64,000 nucleotides of DNA from positions 131,501-195,500 of the forward strand of contig NC_042529.1 of the NCBI RefSeq assembly GCF_900963305.1, read 5' to 3'. Positions 1 to 13,399 of the stretch are shown piece after piece (within the stretch, counting starts at the first letter, position 1; each line of letters begins with the position of its first letter). Below the pieces are notes generated by a model, which saw nothing but the letters and a program-made list of their open reading frames with translations, was not told the DNA's origin and made no database searches. The stretch comes from Echeneis naucrates. Its lineage: Eukaryota > Chordata > Actinopteri > Carangiformes > Echeneidae. The translations under genes were made by a program, and so were the position numbers.

Positions 1-862
1 CTCAGTCTGCACGTACTGCCCAATGCTAGCGTGGGGCTCCTTGCCGCCACCAGAGCCACCATCCACGTGAGTGTGAGACCACTGACTGCAAACATAGAGT
101 AAACTTGGTTCAAGTTCTTTTCATCTCATGACTGACTGCATTTGTGTCTGTCTGTGTGTGTGTGTGTGTGTGTGCGCGCGCGCGCGCGTCAGGCCTTCCC
201 TAAGTGTGACTTCCTCCTAGATAACGAGGTTCAAGGCAGTGGTTTCTACCTCCCAGAGCTGGATAAACCTGAACATTGTAATGCCCAGAACACGGCACTT
301 TGGGAGCTACACACACTGCAGGTACGTACGTGTACACACACACACACACACACACACACACCACTTTCAGAAGTATGAAGAGATGTTTGATGTGTTCACA
401 GAGACATTACCACCCCGTGGTTCAGCAGTTAGCTGCTCACCTGTGTCAGGGAGCGCCTAGTGAGGGGGTTGGAGCTCTCAGTGTGGAGCTGAGCCGCAGG
501 TATGAGCAGCTGCTAACATTATTTTAAAGGGGCAGGGAAAGTTTTCTATAACATGTTCTCAGTTCTGCTTCCTGTCCAGATTTCCTGTGGAGCTTTTTGG
601 AGATTACAGTGTCAGAGACATGACCTTTAATCCCCCAGTGGCTACACCCCCCACTAGGAAGAAGGTAGAGTAGCCAAACACACCTGCAATATTTTATCCT
701 CGGTCACCTGAATGTTCATTAATGAAGTTTTTTCGGCATCAGGATCGATTCTCAGCTGGAGCCGTTCTGCTGGATACCAAGCTGCAGAGACAAGTTGACA
801 GCGTCCTGGATGCTGCTGAGGGCACACAGCTAGACTTTACACACACAACAACTCAGCACTGA
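1..862 (+). CDS. noc3l: Noc3-like nucleolar protein, last five exons
   Basis: This is the 3' end of NOC3L, a nucleolar HEAT-repeat-like protein needed for export and maturation of the 60S pre-ribosome. Exons read 1-66 (starting before the window), 193-321, 402-499, 580-664 and 743-862, all with GT-AG junctions and phases that join into one open frame ending in TGA at 860-862. Recognisable family stretches are [43 protein letters not shown] and [16 protein letters not shown], followed by DMTFNPPV near the end. The C-terminus, ending [10 protein letters not shown], is typical of the family. A TG/CG microsatellite sits directly against the acceptor at 192. A polyadenylation signal AATAAA is at 918-923. 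The gene continues upstream of the window, so its length and start cannot be judged. Confidence 0.93.
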
Positions 863-917
863 CACGCACGCACACACACACACACACACACACGCACGTT
901 GTATCTGGAAATCTTAA

Positions 918-923
918 AATAAA
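918..923 (+). terminator. noc3l polyadenylation signal AATAAA
   Basis: A canonical AATAAA lies 56 bases after the noc3l stop codon and is followed by an AT- and T-rich stretch. It is the first such signal downstream. Confidence 0.6.
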
Positions 924-1231
924 AATCTTTTTTTAATTAATTTAAAACATGGGCTGCTGTTTTGTTTTTTTTTTTTGCTTGTTTTTAAATCAGACAGACA
1001 TATGGACTTTGGGTGTTAGTGTAAAATTTTTTGCTGCAACAGATATCACACAAAATGAGGTATAACAGCTGCTGTTTGTTTGGTCATTGTGTTGTGACCA
1101 GCGCAGTATAAACAGGTCAGTGGTCCACAGGAAGTGCAGAGGGTTTTTATACAAATTTAAGAAGATTGTTAACAGTCAAGTTAAATATTTACACTTGAAG
1201 TAGCAGAGCAGTGATTTAGGAACATAGTGGC

Positions 1232-1990
1232 TCAGTGCTGCTGCCAACCCAACTCGCGCAGAGTGGACAGATAGTCTTCGTCTCCATCACCATCCAGATC
1301 TTTCTTATAAAGCTCAGCCACTCTGGTCTGCCTAAGCTATGGCCGCCTGTGCCTGCTGAGTGTGAACCCCACCGTCACCCTCGTCCGTGGTGAGTCCATG
1401 GTGAGACAGTGGATTACGATCTTAGCTTCTGCAAGGTAAACAGGAAGGACAACTAAAGCTCCCTGCAGATGTTACATAAAGTTTAAGTTCAGATCCAGTT
1501 TGAATGAACAGAATGACTTCCTGTCTTCAGAAACTTGCTGTAAAAAGAGCCTGGGGGGATCTGGATCCTGTTTGATCTCCACTTCTTGTGTTATAATGCA
1601 CATAAACACACAACCTTTGTTATGCTGAGCTGCACTGGCAGATAAGTGAAAGCTGAACTGACCTTGGCACACTGTTTCCATTCCCAGATCTTCAGCGTCA
1701 CAGTCAGACCCAACACAAGTGAATCAATGGACTCCTGCAGGAGGTGGCTGCATAGAACCTATTCAAAACATTCTCTGTACCATGTGTGTTGATTTAGTGT
1801 GAGTAAAAACTCATGCAGTTGTGAACTCACCTGTGTGTAGTGATGGATGGCCTCATCTTCCTGTTTGGGGTGATAGAAATGAAAGTCAGCCTAACGTTGA
1901 TGGACAGCCTGAGAAACTTTTCTCCATCTGTGGTAGAAGAAGGTTCAAGGCCTGCTTGAATGTCTCTTCAGCCCTGAGACCGGCAGAACA
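1232..1990 (-). pseudogene. Possible decayed 3' end of a TPR-like gene
   Basis: Read on the minus strand, several short exon-like pieces flanked by splice-like sites appear in gene order. Near 1990-1900 is one with AEETFKQALNLLLPQMEKS, at about 1862-1833 one with EDEAIHHYTQ, at about 1737-1666 one with ESIDSLVLGLTVTLKIWEW, and at 1428-1232 one with TTDEGDGGVHTQQAQAAIA then VAELYKKDLDGDGDEDYLSTL ending at TGA 1232-1234. The first pieces resemble tetratricopeptide helices and the last has an acidic, EF-hand-like run. The last piece does not read through: its two halves are in different frames, offset by what looks like one extra T near 1338, and a TAA lies just after the putative acceptor. I do not recognise the parent gene. 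It could be a pseudogene remnant, a gene with sequence errors, or chance. Confidence 0.35.
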
Positions 1991-2039
1991 ACCACAAGCG
2001 TAAATAGAGACGCTGCATTCTGTATTTTATTTATTTAGG

Positions 2040-2160
2040 TTCTTGGATTGTTTACTGTTATTTATTTAATTTTATATTCTATACCTGGCTGGACAGGTTA
2101 ATGAATTTCATGCGGTCATGTTCTATTTTTGAATGACAAACTGAACCTTGAACCTTGAAG
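2040..2160. repeat. Possible retroposon 3' tail fragment
   Basis: An AT-rich stretch ends in tandem copies of the short word GAACCTT, a form seen at the 3' tails of some fish non-LTR retroposons. No coding part is attached. The assignment is weak. Confidence 0.2.
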
Positions 2161-2544
2161 ATGGAAACAGTACCTGCTGTGATTCTGGCTGTCAGAGCAA
2201 ATGATGTTTTTATCTTCACAGCTCCCTCAAAGTGATGAATGGATCACTTCACCACATCTGAAGCAAACATGGATCAGAGTTTTTTTTATGGCTCTGACTT
2301 TAAGAGCCGTGTATGTGATGATGTGCTTTTTATTGCAGGGCTTCCTGCTCAGTTCAGCAATCTTCTTTTTCTTGTGGCACAGAGGCAGCCAGAACTGCCT
2401 GTGTTGTGTGTCTGTGTGTCAATGTTGTGTTAATCCAGATGGAGCTGCTGGTAGGATCAGTTCAGTCCTGGTCCTGAAGGGGACAGCACAGACCAGTCTG
2501 GCTGGAGGTGGGCGAAGCAGGCATACTATCATCCCAGCAGGAGT

Positions 2545-2600
2545 CCTTATAAGGCGGTGGGTGTGTTCAGGAGAGGGGCGGGGCCTAATCTCCTTTTAAA
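2545..2600 (+). promoter_or_regulatory. ch25h core promoter with CArG/TATA box
   Basis: CCTTATAAGG at 2545-2554 is both a perfect CArG box, CC(A/T)6GG, and a good TATA element. It is followed by a GC box (GGGGCGGGGCC, 2574-2584) and a TTTTAAA at 2594-2600, and the ch25h ATG lies at 2634. Spacing suits transcription starting around 2575-2590. Use of the site is inferred. Confidence 0.5.
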
Positions 2601-2633
2601 GCAGCCGTGTGCTCTGAGACTCAGACTGTCAAG

Positions 2634-3531
2634 ATGCTGCTGCAGCCGGTGTGGAACCTCCTGATTGGACAGGACGAGGAGGAGTCTGTCCTCAGGTCTC
2701 CTCTGTTCCCTGTCCTGTTCTCGCTCGGACTCTACCTGAGCTTCAGCGCCCCCTTCCTGCTGCTGGACCTGCTGTCCTCCAGATGGGCCCTGCTGCGCAG
2801 CTACAAGCTACAGCCTCACAGCTCCATCAACTGGGCCTCAGTGTACAGCTGCCTGGCTCTGACTCTCTACAACCACTTGGTGTTCATCTTTCCTCTCACA
2901 GTGGTCCACTCCTACCTCAGACCGGTCCACCTGCCTCCGGAGGCCCCGCCCCTCCCTCAGCTGCTGGCTCAGGTGTTTGTCTGTTTGCTGCTGTTCGACT
3001 TTCAGAGCTTCGTCTGGCACCTGCTGCACCACAGAATCCCCTGGTTGTACCGCACCTTCCACAAGGTGAGTCCTCTTCACAACAAAAACTGTCTACCGTT
3101 TGTTTTTTCACTCACCCAATGGATCCATTCATCAGTTCTGTCATCTTCTCCTGCTCCTTCAGGTACACCACACTTTCAGCTCCACCTCCGCCCTGACGAC
3201 TGAGTACGCAGGCATCTGGGAGACGCTGAGCCTGGGCGTGTTCGCTGGCGCCAGCCCCGCCCTGCTGGGCTGCCACCCGCTGACCGAGCTGGCGTTCTTC
3301 ACCCTGAACATCTGGCTCTCTGTGGAGGATCACTGCGGCTACGACCTGCCCTGGGCCACCCACCGCCTGGTGCCGCTGGGGCTGTACGGCGGCGCCCACC
3401 ACCACGACCTCCACCACCTCATGTCCAATTGTAATTATGCCCCGTACTTCACCCACTGGGACCGACTGGCTGGGACGCTGAGGACAGAGCCCCGCGGGCG
3501 GAGGCCCAAGACTAATGGGACAATCGACTGA
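2634..3531 (+). CDS. ch25h: Cholesterol 25-hydroxylase
   Basis: This enzyme hydroxylates cholesterol at C25 in the endoplasmic reticulum, giving an oxysterol with antiviral and sterol-regulatory roles. Exons are 2634-3065 and 3163-3531, encoding 266 aa (human 272). The start is the ATG at 2634, in the context CAAGATGC. Hydrophobic segments lie at about residues 25-45, 75-95 and 110-128. The fatty-acid hydroxylase di-iron histidine boxes are all present: HLLHH at 129-133, HKVHH at 143-147 and HHHDLHH at 223-229. The single intron interrupts the second box between K144 and V145. The mammalian gene has no intron, so this is a structural difference worth noting. The place next to noc3l, acta2 and the acid lipase matches human 10q23.31. 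An AATAAA lies at 3945-3950. The fish family has several ch25h-like paralogues, so the exact paralogue is less certain. Confidence 0.92.
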
Positions 3532-4046
3532 ATCAGATTACTGTTGGAACTGTGGATAAAAAAAAAAAACAGATGTTTTTATATTCACAAAGAACTTTTT
3601 TGTTGATGAGATTTATTTTCTTAACAAAGCAAATGTTAATTAACTATTATGGAAGCTCATCTTAATGAAGGTTAAAGGTCACAGTTCACGCTACTGGTCA
3701 ATGTTCATATTGAACAGCCAATATTTAAAGAGCAGGATCAGGTGGACCAGTGAAGTGGATTTAGACGAAGATGACTCAGGAGTTAAATGTGAAAGTTTTA
3801 CATGTTTGTCAGTATCTGACAGGAAGAAGCTGTTGCTGTGATTATTTATGTATTTATTTATCTGGATCCTGGTCACAGAGTCTGTCCCAAAAGAGGGCCA
3901 AGCCATTTTATAAATCAAGCAAACATGATTTATAAAAATTTTAAAATAAACTTACACACTGGAAGGTAAACTCATCTGTGCAGAAACATTTGAGAAAGAC
4001 ACAAATGGTAGGCTGGTGAACTGATGCCAGATTCATCTGAAATTAC

Positions 4047-4326
4047 TTACTTCTCTGCATCAGAGGCTCCTCCTTCAGATCCAGACTCTGGAGGATACAT
4101 CTGTCCACAAAGCTTTTTCACAAGTGTCCTGTTTAAATATGGAATTTATACATTTAATAAAATAACAACCTATACTTTACTCTCTTCTGCAGTCTCTGTT
4201 AAATCTGTGTCTCCTTCCCTCTCTGACACGTTCCCCGGGTGCAGGCTGTTTTTTGGCCCCCACGCTGCCCGTCTTCACCTCCACCTTCAGATCTGTGACG
4301 GCCTCTGTGTTGCACAGCAGGGACAT
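4047..4326 (-). other. Speculative two-exon mini reading frame, 45 aa
   Basis: On the minus strand an ATG at 4326 opens a frame that is more GC-rich than its surroundings and begins MSLLCNTEAVTDLKVEVK. A GT at 4229-4228 and an AG before 4087 would join 4326-4230 to 4087-4047, ending EGGASDAEK and stop. The terminal AAGTAAGT is itself a perfect splice donor, so other structures are possible. I recognise no family. It may be chance. Confidence 0.15.
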
Positions 4327-6527
4327 GGTGCCCCCCCCCCAGGTTTCCTTTTATTTGTGATATCACCACATTGACTTCATTTTCTCCCCTTCTTGGTCAG
4401 TTTATGGCTGAATGTGGCCGCTTCACCTGCACAGCTGGGATTAATTAGAGGAAAATGGGTGGCAGGTGTGAGACACACGGTTTTAAATGTGATCTATGAG
4501 TTCTTTAATAAACGAATACCCCCTCCACACAGTTGTATAGGTTTATGTTTGGCCGACTAATTTTTTTCCTGATTGATGATTATTCACAATATGAAGAGTC
4601 AAAGCATCAACTGTTAAAGATGGAGCCAAAAATCCAACAGGAATCTGGGCCCACTCATTTCCCAGAAACCATCAGAGAAATCCCCCAAAGGCTCACACAC
4701 ACGCAGTCTTTTAATGTACAAACAGCAGTGTTTGTGTCGCCGTCTGGATTACAGCCTCTTGAAATGTCTTCAAATGGCATTGTATGAAACGTTGTAGATA
4801 CGTTATTCGTTATTTATATTTCCATGTCACACGTCACACAGTGAATATTAATCCAAATGATTTTCTATGAATGGAGGACATTCATGCAGGAGACAGCACA
4901 TGTAGAGACAGGACGAGTCCATGAAGTGTGATGAGCTGTTACAAGTAAAAGTGCAGCAGAATCAGTATTTCATCAGAAGCCTAATTCATTCGCCTGGAGA
5001 ACAAAACAGCGTAGTGGAAACTTAAGTGAGTCACACGAGATGTATTTTTCCCAGCAGGCACTGCTCCGACCTCAACTGACTCATGAATGGGCAAGTTGCA
5101 GATTGCAGACTTCAGGCAAGGATCAAAAAAGGGAAAGCAGGTCTTCCGGTTACATCCTTGGAATTCCCCAAAAGGAAGTGGTTGCCCCTCCCCTCGCAAA
5201 ACATTATGAGAAATCACGTGACAACAAATTAGGCCAATAAGCTGATCGTGGTGAAATCACCCAGAAGGAGAAAAAAAACACAACTTCAAGTAGGAAACCT
5301 GATAGTCCAGGAACCAGGTCCAAAGTCCAGACAACAGGACCAGACTGAGCCAGTCAGCAGGATGTGTCTTTCCTGAACTGAGGTTTTAAAATACAAACTC
5401 AAACCGACCATGTGTTTCACCTGGACCTACATAGACCTCTGGTCTGAACCTGGACCTGCAGGAGCTAATCTCTGAGCCTCAGGGCCTCAACACTTCCCTC
5501 CACACTGACAGTGAGTCAGTGAGAATTGATTGTGGTTCACAGAGACCAGAGACCAGTTCTATTACAGGATGAATCTAGATTAACCAGAGACCTGGTTAAT
5601 TTTACAGAATTAACTTCAGCTCGGTGTTTATTATTGGAACAGATTCTGATTCTGTGTTGATGTCATCACGGTCTGTTCTGTCTACAGAACCAAGACACGC
5701 CCAATCTCTGGACTCAGTCAGAGGAGGCAAAACTTTTAGAGATTAAATGGATTTTACTGGAAGACTAGACAAGAAATGTGCATCTCTATTCCGTGACAGG
5801 GTGTGAGTGTATGTGTGTGTCACTTCTTGCGAAGAGTTCTCAGGCAGGATGTTTGGAAATTCCAGAATAAATGTGTTAAAATCAGGGATCATATTTCATT
5901 GGTCATATGATGATGATGATGCAATCTGTTGATGATGTAACTGAAGATGAAAATAAATACTATAAATAAATCCTCACGGAAAAACTAGAAAAACCGCAAC
6001 AACAACATTAATAACAAAGAACATTACTAACTGATCACCACCTCTAATAAAGAATCAACAGGAGCTGTTCAGTTTTAAATGTTTCAAAATAAAATGACAC
6101 CACCACCTGCAGGACATCAACTGTTCCTAACACACACTGCACAACACTGCACAGACGACACACAGCCAATAGGAGGAGCTGCAGGACAACAAACTGGGGG
6201 GGGGGTCTCTGAGACTCCATCTACGGGTCAGAGGTCATTGTGTGTGGTCAGCTTTGATTAGGTGATGCCTCATTATTAAACTTTAACATCAAAATAATAT
6301 CCATAATCAAAATCAGTGACGAATATTAATGTGAAGTCATCTTCATATATCATACACAAAGACACACACACACACACACAGACATACACACACACAAACT
6401 TCTCCGCACGGACTTTGACCGAAAATGGGAAAACAGTTGTACTCCACAGTCGCTCCAAAACTGTCTCTGATTGGTCGACTAACATCAACACAGTGAGCCA
6501 ACACACAACCAGCTCAGGAATGTAAGA

Positions 6528-6568
<41 letters not shown>

Positions 6569-6972
6569 ATCTGAGCAGAATCATGTTCTCAGTCTTATTG
6601 CAGATTTTTAATCATGTTCCTGTTGATCCAGGAACCAGTCACCTGCAGCAGCTTCACCTGTGCTGCTGATGTCACAGTGATGTCATCAGTCTGGTGACAC
6701 CACTGCTTCATGTGTGGTTGATGAGAGTATTTGAAGGTGACACATCAACACACCTCAAACAGCTGTTGAAAGTGTGTGTGTGTCTGTGAGGGACACAAAG
6801 TGATGAACTGTACAACTAAACAAGGCCATGGTGATGGATCCACACTGTCTGCATTAAGACACGCACACACACACTGCAGACACACAACCAGACCACACCC
6901 ACCATGTTTCCTCTCCTTACATGTGGAGGGGGGCTCTGGAGGAGGCGGAGTCTTGTATTTATTGAGCAGCTT

Positions 6973-7158
6973 CCTTTTTTGGTGTTTGGACACAGACGTC
7001 TCCTGTGTCTGTTGTTTTATTCTGTCTGTTCCTACTTGTCTGTCTCTGCTGCGTCTCCTTCAATTTTCCAGGAGTTTCCCAGGAAGTGTGATATTCCAGA
7101 GGGGAGGTGAAGTGGGCGGAGCCTCTGCTGCAGGAAATTTTGTTTCCTCCTTTTAAGG
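6973..7158 (+). promoter_or_regulatory. Pair of perfect CArG boxes upstream of acta2
   Basis: CCTTTTTTGG at 6973-6982 and CCTTTTAAGG at 7149-7158 both fit CC(A/T)6GG exactly. Serum response factor binds such boxes, and paired CArG boxes drive smooth-muscle actin genes. They lie 2.4-2.6 kb before the inferred acta2 TATA box, so they are candidates for a distal enhancer or an alternative promoter. Confidence 0.4.
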
Positions 7159-8012
7159 AAAATGTGAGTGTGAGGCTCTCCATCCCAACAAAAAAAATAC
7201 AACTCCCATGAGCCTCAGTAACTCACCTGCAGAAGACACCATACACAGGTGATTGATCCCAGATCCATGACCTTGGAAAGGACTCCATCCCTTCACTCAT
7301 GTGCAGCTGTCTGGATCAAACCAGGACCAGGTCTCCAGGTCTGGGCCTTTGAGTTCTCCTGTGTCTCACAGAATCTTGAGGAAATCCCAGCTGAGCCGGA
7401 GGATTCTGTGCCAGTCCTCATCAGTCAGTGGGTCTAGGGCAATTCCCATCCCTGTTAAATTTGGGGGTTAGGTTCATGTTCAGAAGACTGACCTCTTGAC
7501 CTCCAGTCTATTGCATCAATGACCGAAACCAACAGGAGTTGATGGGAAAGTGACCATTCTGCAGAACCAAACCAAACTAATCTGATCTGATTCAGAAGTT
7601 CTGAGTTCTGTCTCAGCTTACTTCTCCTACATTTCCCAGGATTCTTCACCATCTCCATAAAAGGGGTTTTGTCCTGACATAGAGACATCAGTCAGTCGTC
7701 CTTCACATTCTTCCACTTCTTCAGACCAGACCCCCCTCTCCTCCCCTTTACTCCTCCTCCCTTCACCATCCTGCTGGGTTTGTCTTTTTAAGGAGGTGGA
7801 CTGCCCCCCCCCCACCCCCATGGATCAGACCAAAACCTGAAACATTACAAATTGTTAATGTTTAATATTTCAAAGTGGGCGAAATATTCTAAAATGAGGG
7901 AGACAGGTGGGACACAGGTATAAAGACTCCTGAGGTCTCTGTGGGCACAGCTAGCATGAAGCTAACGATGTAGCTGCTTTCGCACAGTGAGTCTGTGGTG
8001 CACACAGGTTGT

Positions 8013-8043
<31 letters not shown>

Positions 8044-8123
8044 GGGATCTCCTCAGATGGGGTTTGTCATGTACATTGTGTAAACTGATTATGTCATCTC
8101 TTGGTTCGCTGCTCAAGTGTATA

Positions 8124-8159
<36 letters not shown>

Positions 8160-9544
8160 CATGCTACACTGCCATATCAGGAGGTGAGAGAGGCAGACAG
8201 ACGAGTGGATCAGTAAATAAGTCAGACATGCTTTATATGGATTCACACACTGACGTACACATAATTTCAGTGTGTGTGTTGGTCTCAGGTGATTTAATGA
8301 TGATTATTGTGTATTAATATTCAATGTGTTCAGTCTGAACACACACAGGAAGTCACCTGTTGTTTTTTGTAACCGTGACGACTGAGGTTGTCTGCTGTTC
8401 ACCATCTTTTGCTAAAAGTGATCAAGATCTAACTGTTACTACAGCAACGATGGGTTAGAGTTAACCCTAACCCTTGGGGCCAAGGGTAGTTATGTTGCTC
8501 TCAGCACAACATGTGGTTGTAACTATGATAGCTGAAGTCTGGCTCACCTATTCCAGGTGTAGCAGTGGGTTCAAGTGCATAGACACACCTTCATTAGTCT
8601 GACATCATTAACAGGGTGAGTTCAGAGGTGAATGCTCACCGGGGGGCTGAGACCATCAACACCACAGACTGGGGAGGGGGGGCGGTCTGTCTGCAGCTGC
8701 TGAGTTGAAGTGGAGGTCAGCAGAGACTTCCTGTCAACACAGAGCCACATAGGACCTCACTGACTGTAAGCCCTGGACCCTGAGACCTCATCAGAACACA
8801 CTGACTTCCAGCTGAGGGTCAATGGTCAGAGGTTGAGGTCGGAGGACAAGGTCAGGGGTCATGGGCCAAGCTGGGAGGTTTAACCTGAGAAAGTTCAAAA
8901 TTTGTTCTGCTGCACATCCAATTAGAAGAGTCTAGGACTTCATGCATCATGCACCACGTCCTTCAGTTAGCTCATGTAACTTTAGCTGGAATTCCTGATA
9001 CCTGATGAAAATCCTGTGGTCGCTGTTTATCTTAGCTTAGCATACACTAATAATGTGACAATATCAGAAATAATTTTGACTGATAGTCATGTCAATGACA
9101 ATGATTTTTATGCTCTGTTGTGAGAATGAAAGTAAGTTCATTTATGATATTTAATGAGCAGAACAACTTGGTTGTTCACTGCAGAGCAGCTAGTTAGCTC
9201 TTAGCTGAGGAGACCCTGACAGGAGTTGTGAGACTGTGTCCTCAAACAAGACACATTTCAGCCTTGTCTTCAGAGAATGAGAACAGAAATATTAAGTTAA
9301 CTGCAGTTTTGTGCAGTTAACCTTGATAATGCAAAAGTTAGCTATGTAGCATCAGCTGAAGTTAGATATCGCTCCTTTGACTGTTATTGTTGCTTCTCAT
9401 GAATGAAACAAATCAATCAGTTGATAGAAAATAAAGTGTAGGTAAACTGAAAGAATCTGAGATTTAATGACAACAGAAATCCCCCCCCCCTCCAAGGAAT
9501 GCAGTGAAAGATGGGAGAAAGTTTTGCAGTGGCATGAGCCGGCT

Positions 9545-9783
9545 GATTGGCTGCTGCACCCACGGCCAGCCCTATAAGGAATCAAGCAGGGGAGAGAGGG
9601 AGTGAGGGGGAAGGAGGGAAGAGGACGAGGAGGTCAGAGGAGGAGGGAGGAGGTCCTGTCCATGTTTGGGATGGAGGGATCGATGGAGGAGGTGGAGGGT
9701 TGATAAACTCAGTCGCAGCAGTTCAGACTCTCACTTCTGTCCGGCCCCCGTCCCCACATCCCAGCAGGCCTTGCTCTGCCACG
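9545..9783 (+). promoter_or_regulatory. acta2 promoter and non-coding first exon
   Basis: An inverted CCAAT box (ATTGG, 9546-9550) and a TATAAG box at 9573-9578 lie in a CArG-like context, CCCTATAAGG, which has one C off consensus. Downstream is a purine-rich leader and a strong splice donor after 9783 (CCACG|GTAAGA). Vertebrate alpha-actin genes have a non-coding first exon of this kind joined to the exon with the ATG. The exon start, near 9600, is inferred. Confidence 0.6.
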
Positions 9784-10384
9784 GTAAGACTCCTCTCCGC
9801 CTCCTTCGATTCTTTTCCTTTTTGTTAATTTCCTTCAATAAAACCTGTTGATAAGAGTTTGTGACTAAACTTCTACTCTTTGACCTTTCACGTCTTCCTC
9901 TTCTTCTCTCCTGATCCCAGAGTGTTGCTGCATCAGACTGACACAAACCAGACTGCACTTGTTCCTTGATTCTTTCTGCTGTTCAGTTGAACTTAATTTG
10001 ACGGTCTGTGCCAAGTTGAAGTGTCTCATGACTTTTTGCCCTGAGTGTTGACTAACAGACTCAACAGCCTGCTCCAGGGTCATTTAGTGACAAAACCAGC
10101 TGATTCAACATCTGCAGTTTAGATGTGAAAAATTCTACTTTCATAACACACGACAGGCCAAGAGGGATACTTTCTGGTTGATTTTCATGGAGACCCTATT
10201 TAATTATTATTTAATTATTCTTTTCTATGACTTTGTACTTGAGCTTTCTAATGCATCTCATGGTCTTCATCAGGGACTGACGAGAAACATGCTGAAGCTC
10301 CAGAGAAAGCAGCAGTAGGATTCTGATCAGGACATATTAATCTGTCAATGTTTGTTATACCAAAGTCAGACTGAGACTGTTCAC

Positions 10385-10520
10385 CAGTTGGGTGACATGG
10401 TGGTGCAGTGGTTAGTGGTCACTTTGGAACTCTGAACTTCTTGCGTGTTCTTCCTGTGTGGGGTTCTGTTGTTAGTGTCCTGTGTTGGATGTGGACCTGT
10501 ATTTCCACAATGTCCGCTGG
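10385..10520 (+). repeat. Degraded SINE-like dispersed repeat in acta2 intron 1
   Basis: The words GACATGGTGGTGCAGTGGTTAG and CTTCCTGTGTGGGG match the head and middle of a repeat very common in percomorph fish. Related copies in this window lie at about 50805-50915, 54985-55100 and 59790-59945. Confidence 0.45.
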
Positions 10521-11537
10521 AATTACTGGCATAGCAGTGGGCGAGCAAGGTATGATGGATGGGGGCAGTAACTCCGCCTCCCGCCTGCAGGGCTGATGGG
10601 TAAAATTTCCAAATTGAAATTTATCTTCACAAACTGCAGTGTCTTCAAAACATCTTCAAAAACATCCAGACGCAAAAACACTCCAGAGCATCTGATGTGG
10701 ATTAATCTGCAGCTGACACCACATGTGTAGTGCAGGACTGCTGTTGACTCAATTGTGTTCTTGTGTCATGTTGTGTTGTGTTGTGCTGTGTTGTGTCACT
10801 GACTCTGATGAACAGTAGTTGGGAGAGAAAGAGACAAGACTGAGGGCAAAGTGAACCCATCACTCCTGTCAGGCTCCTACTGGAGAAACATCACATAAAT
10901 ATTTGATCCCAAATTTCATGACTAAATATGGTCTACAAAGAGGGAGGGGGATGTGGGGAGGGGGGCACGAAAGGAGGCAGCAGTGGGCGAGTGAGGTAGG
11001 CTAGTACAGGGAGAGAGAGCATACCAAACACAGGCAGGACTGAGCTTCATGTCCTAATTAGGAAGTTTTCTCACAGATCTTTGTTCATTCAGTGAAGGAC
11101 AGTGGTGGTTTGGGGAGGGGGGTCCACATCTGTAACACCATTTCTGGTTCCATGGTTGTGTTGACAAAGTCTGTGTGTTCACAATGTTTGATTCCTCAGG
11201 TTTTCCACTCAAGACTCCAGGTCTTGATCAGGACAGTCCAGGGTCCATTGGACATTCCCTTTCTCCAGATTTCAACAGCTTATCTTTCATTTATTTAAGT
11301 TGCATTTTATTTGATGTAAGTTCATCGAGCAACTTTGAGGTAATGAATAACTGATTAATAAAAAAAATGAATAAAAGAGCCCACTGATCGCTCACCTGTC
11401 ACCAGCCGGGGATTCTGGGTAGTGAGGCACTCCCTGCTGTTGCTCAGGTCACACATTGCCACCCCTCCAGGTGGTTGGAGCACAAATCCTCAGACAGTCT
11501 GGTGTGTTTGTGTGTCCTCAGTGAGTTGGTGTCGTAG

Positions 11538-13399
<1,862 letters not shown>

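Larger units (their letters stand above)
3532..9540. other. ch25h-acta2 intergenic region, about 6 kb
   Basis: No convincing conserved gene was found here. It contains many short CA/TG microsatellites (about 6359-6396, 6530-6564, 8009-8032 followed by a G-run to 8046, and 8127-8158) and unique AT-rich sequence. In human this interval holds FAS, head-to-head with ACTA2. I looked on the minus strand for the cysteine-rich and death domains and saw neither. Two perfect CArG boxes near 7 kb may belong to acta2, and a speculative two-exon mini frame sits near 4.2 kb. Confidence 0.6.

Noticed and set aside
2651-3456. Extra long frames on both strands over ch25h
   Set aside because: They overlap the ch25h exons in other frames; only the spliced plus frame carries the three histidine boxes.
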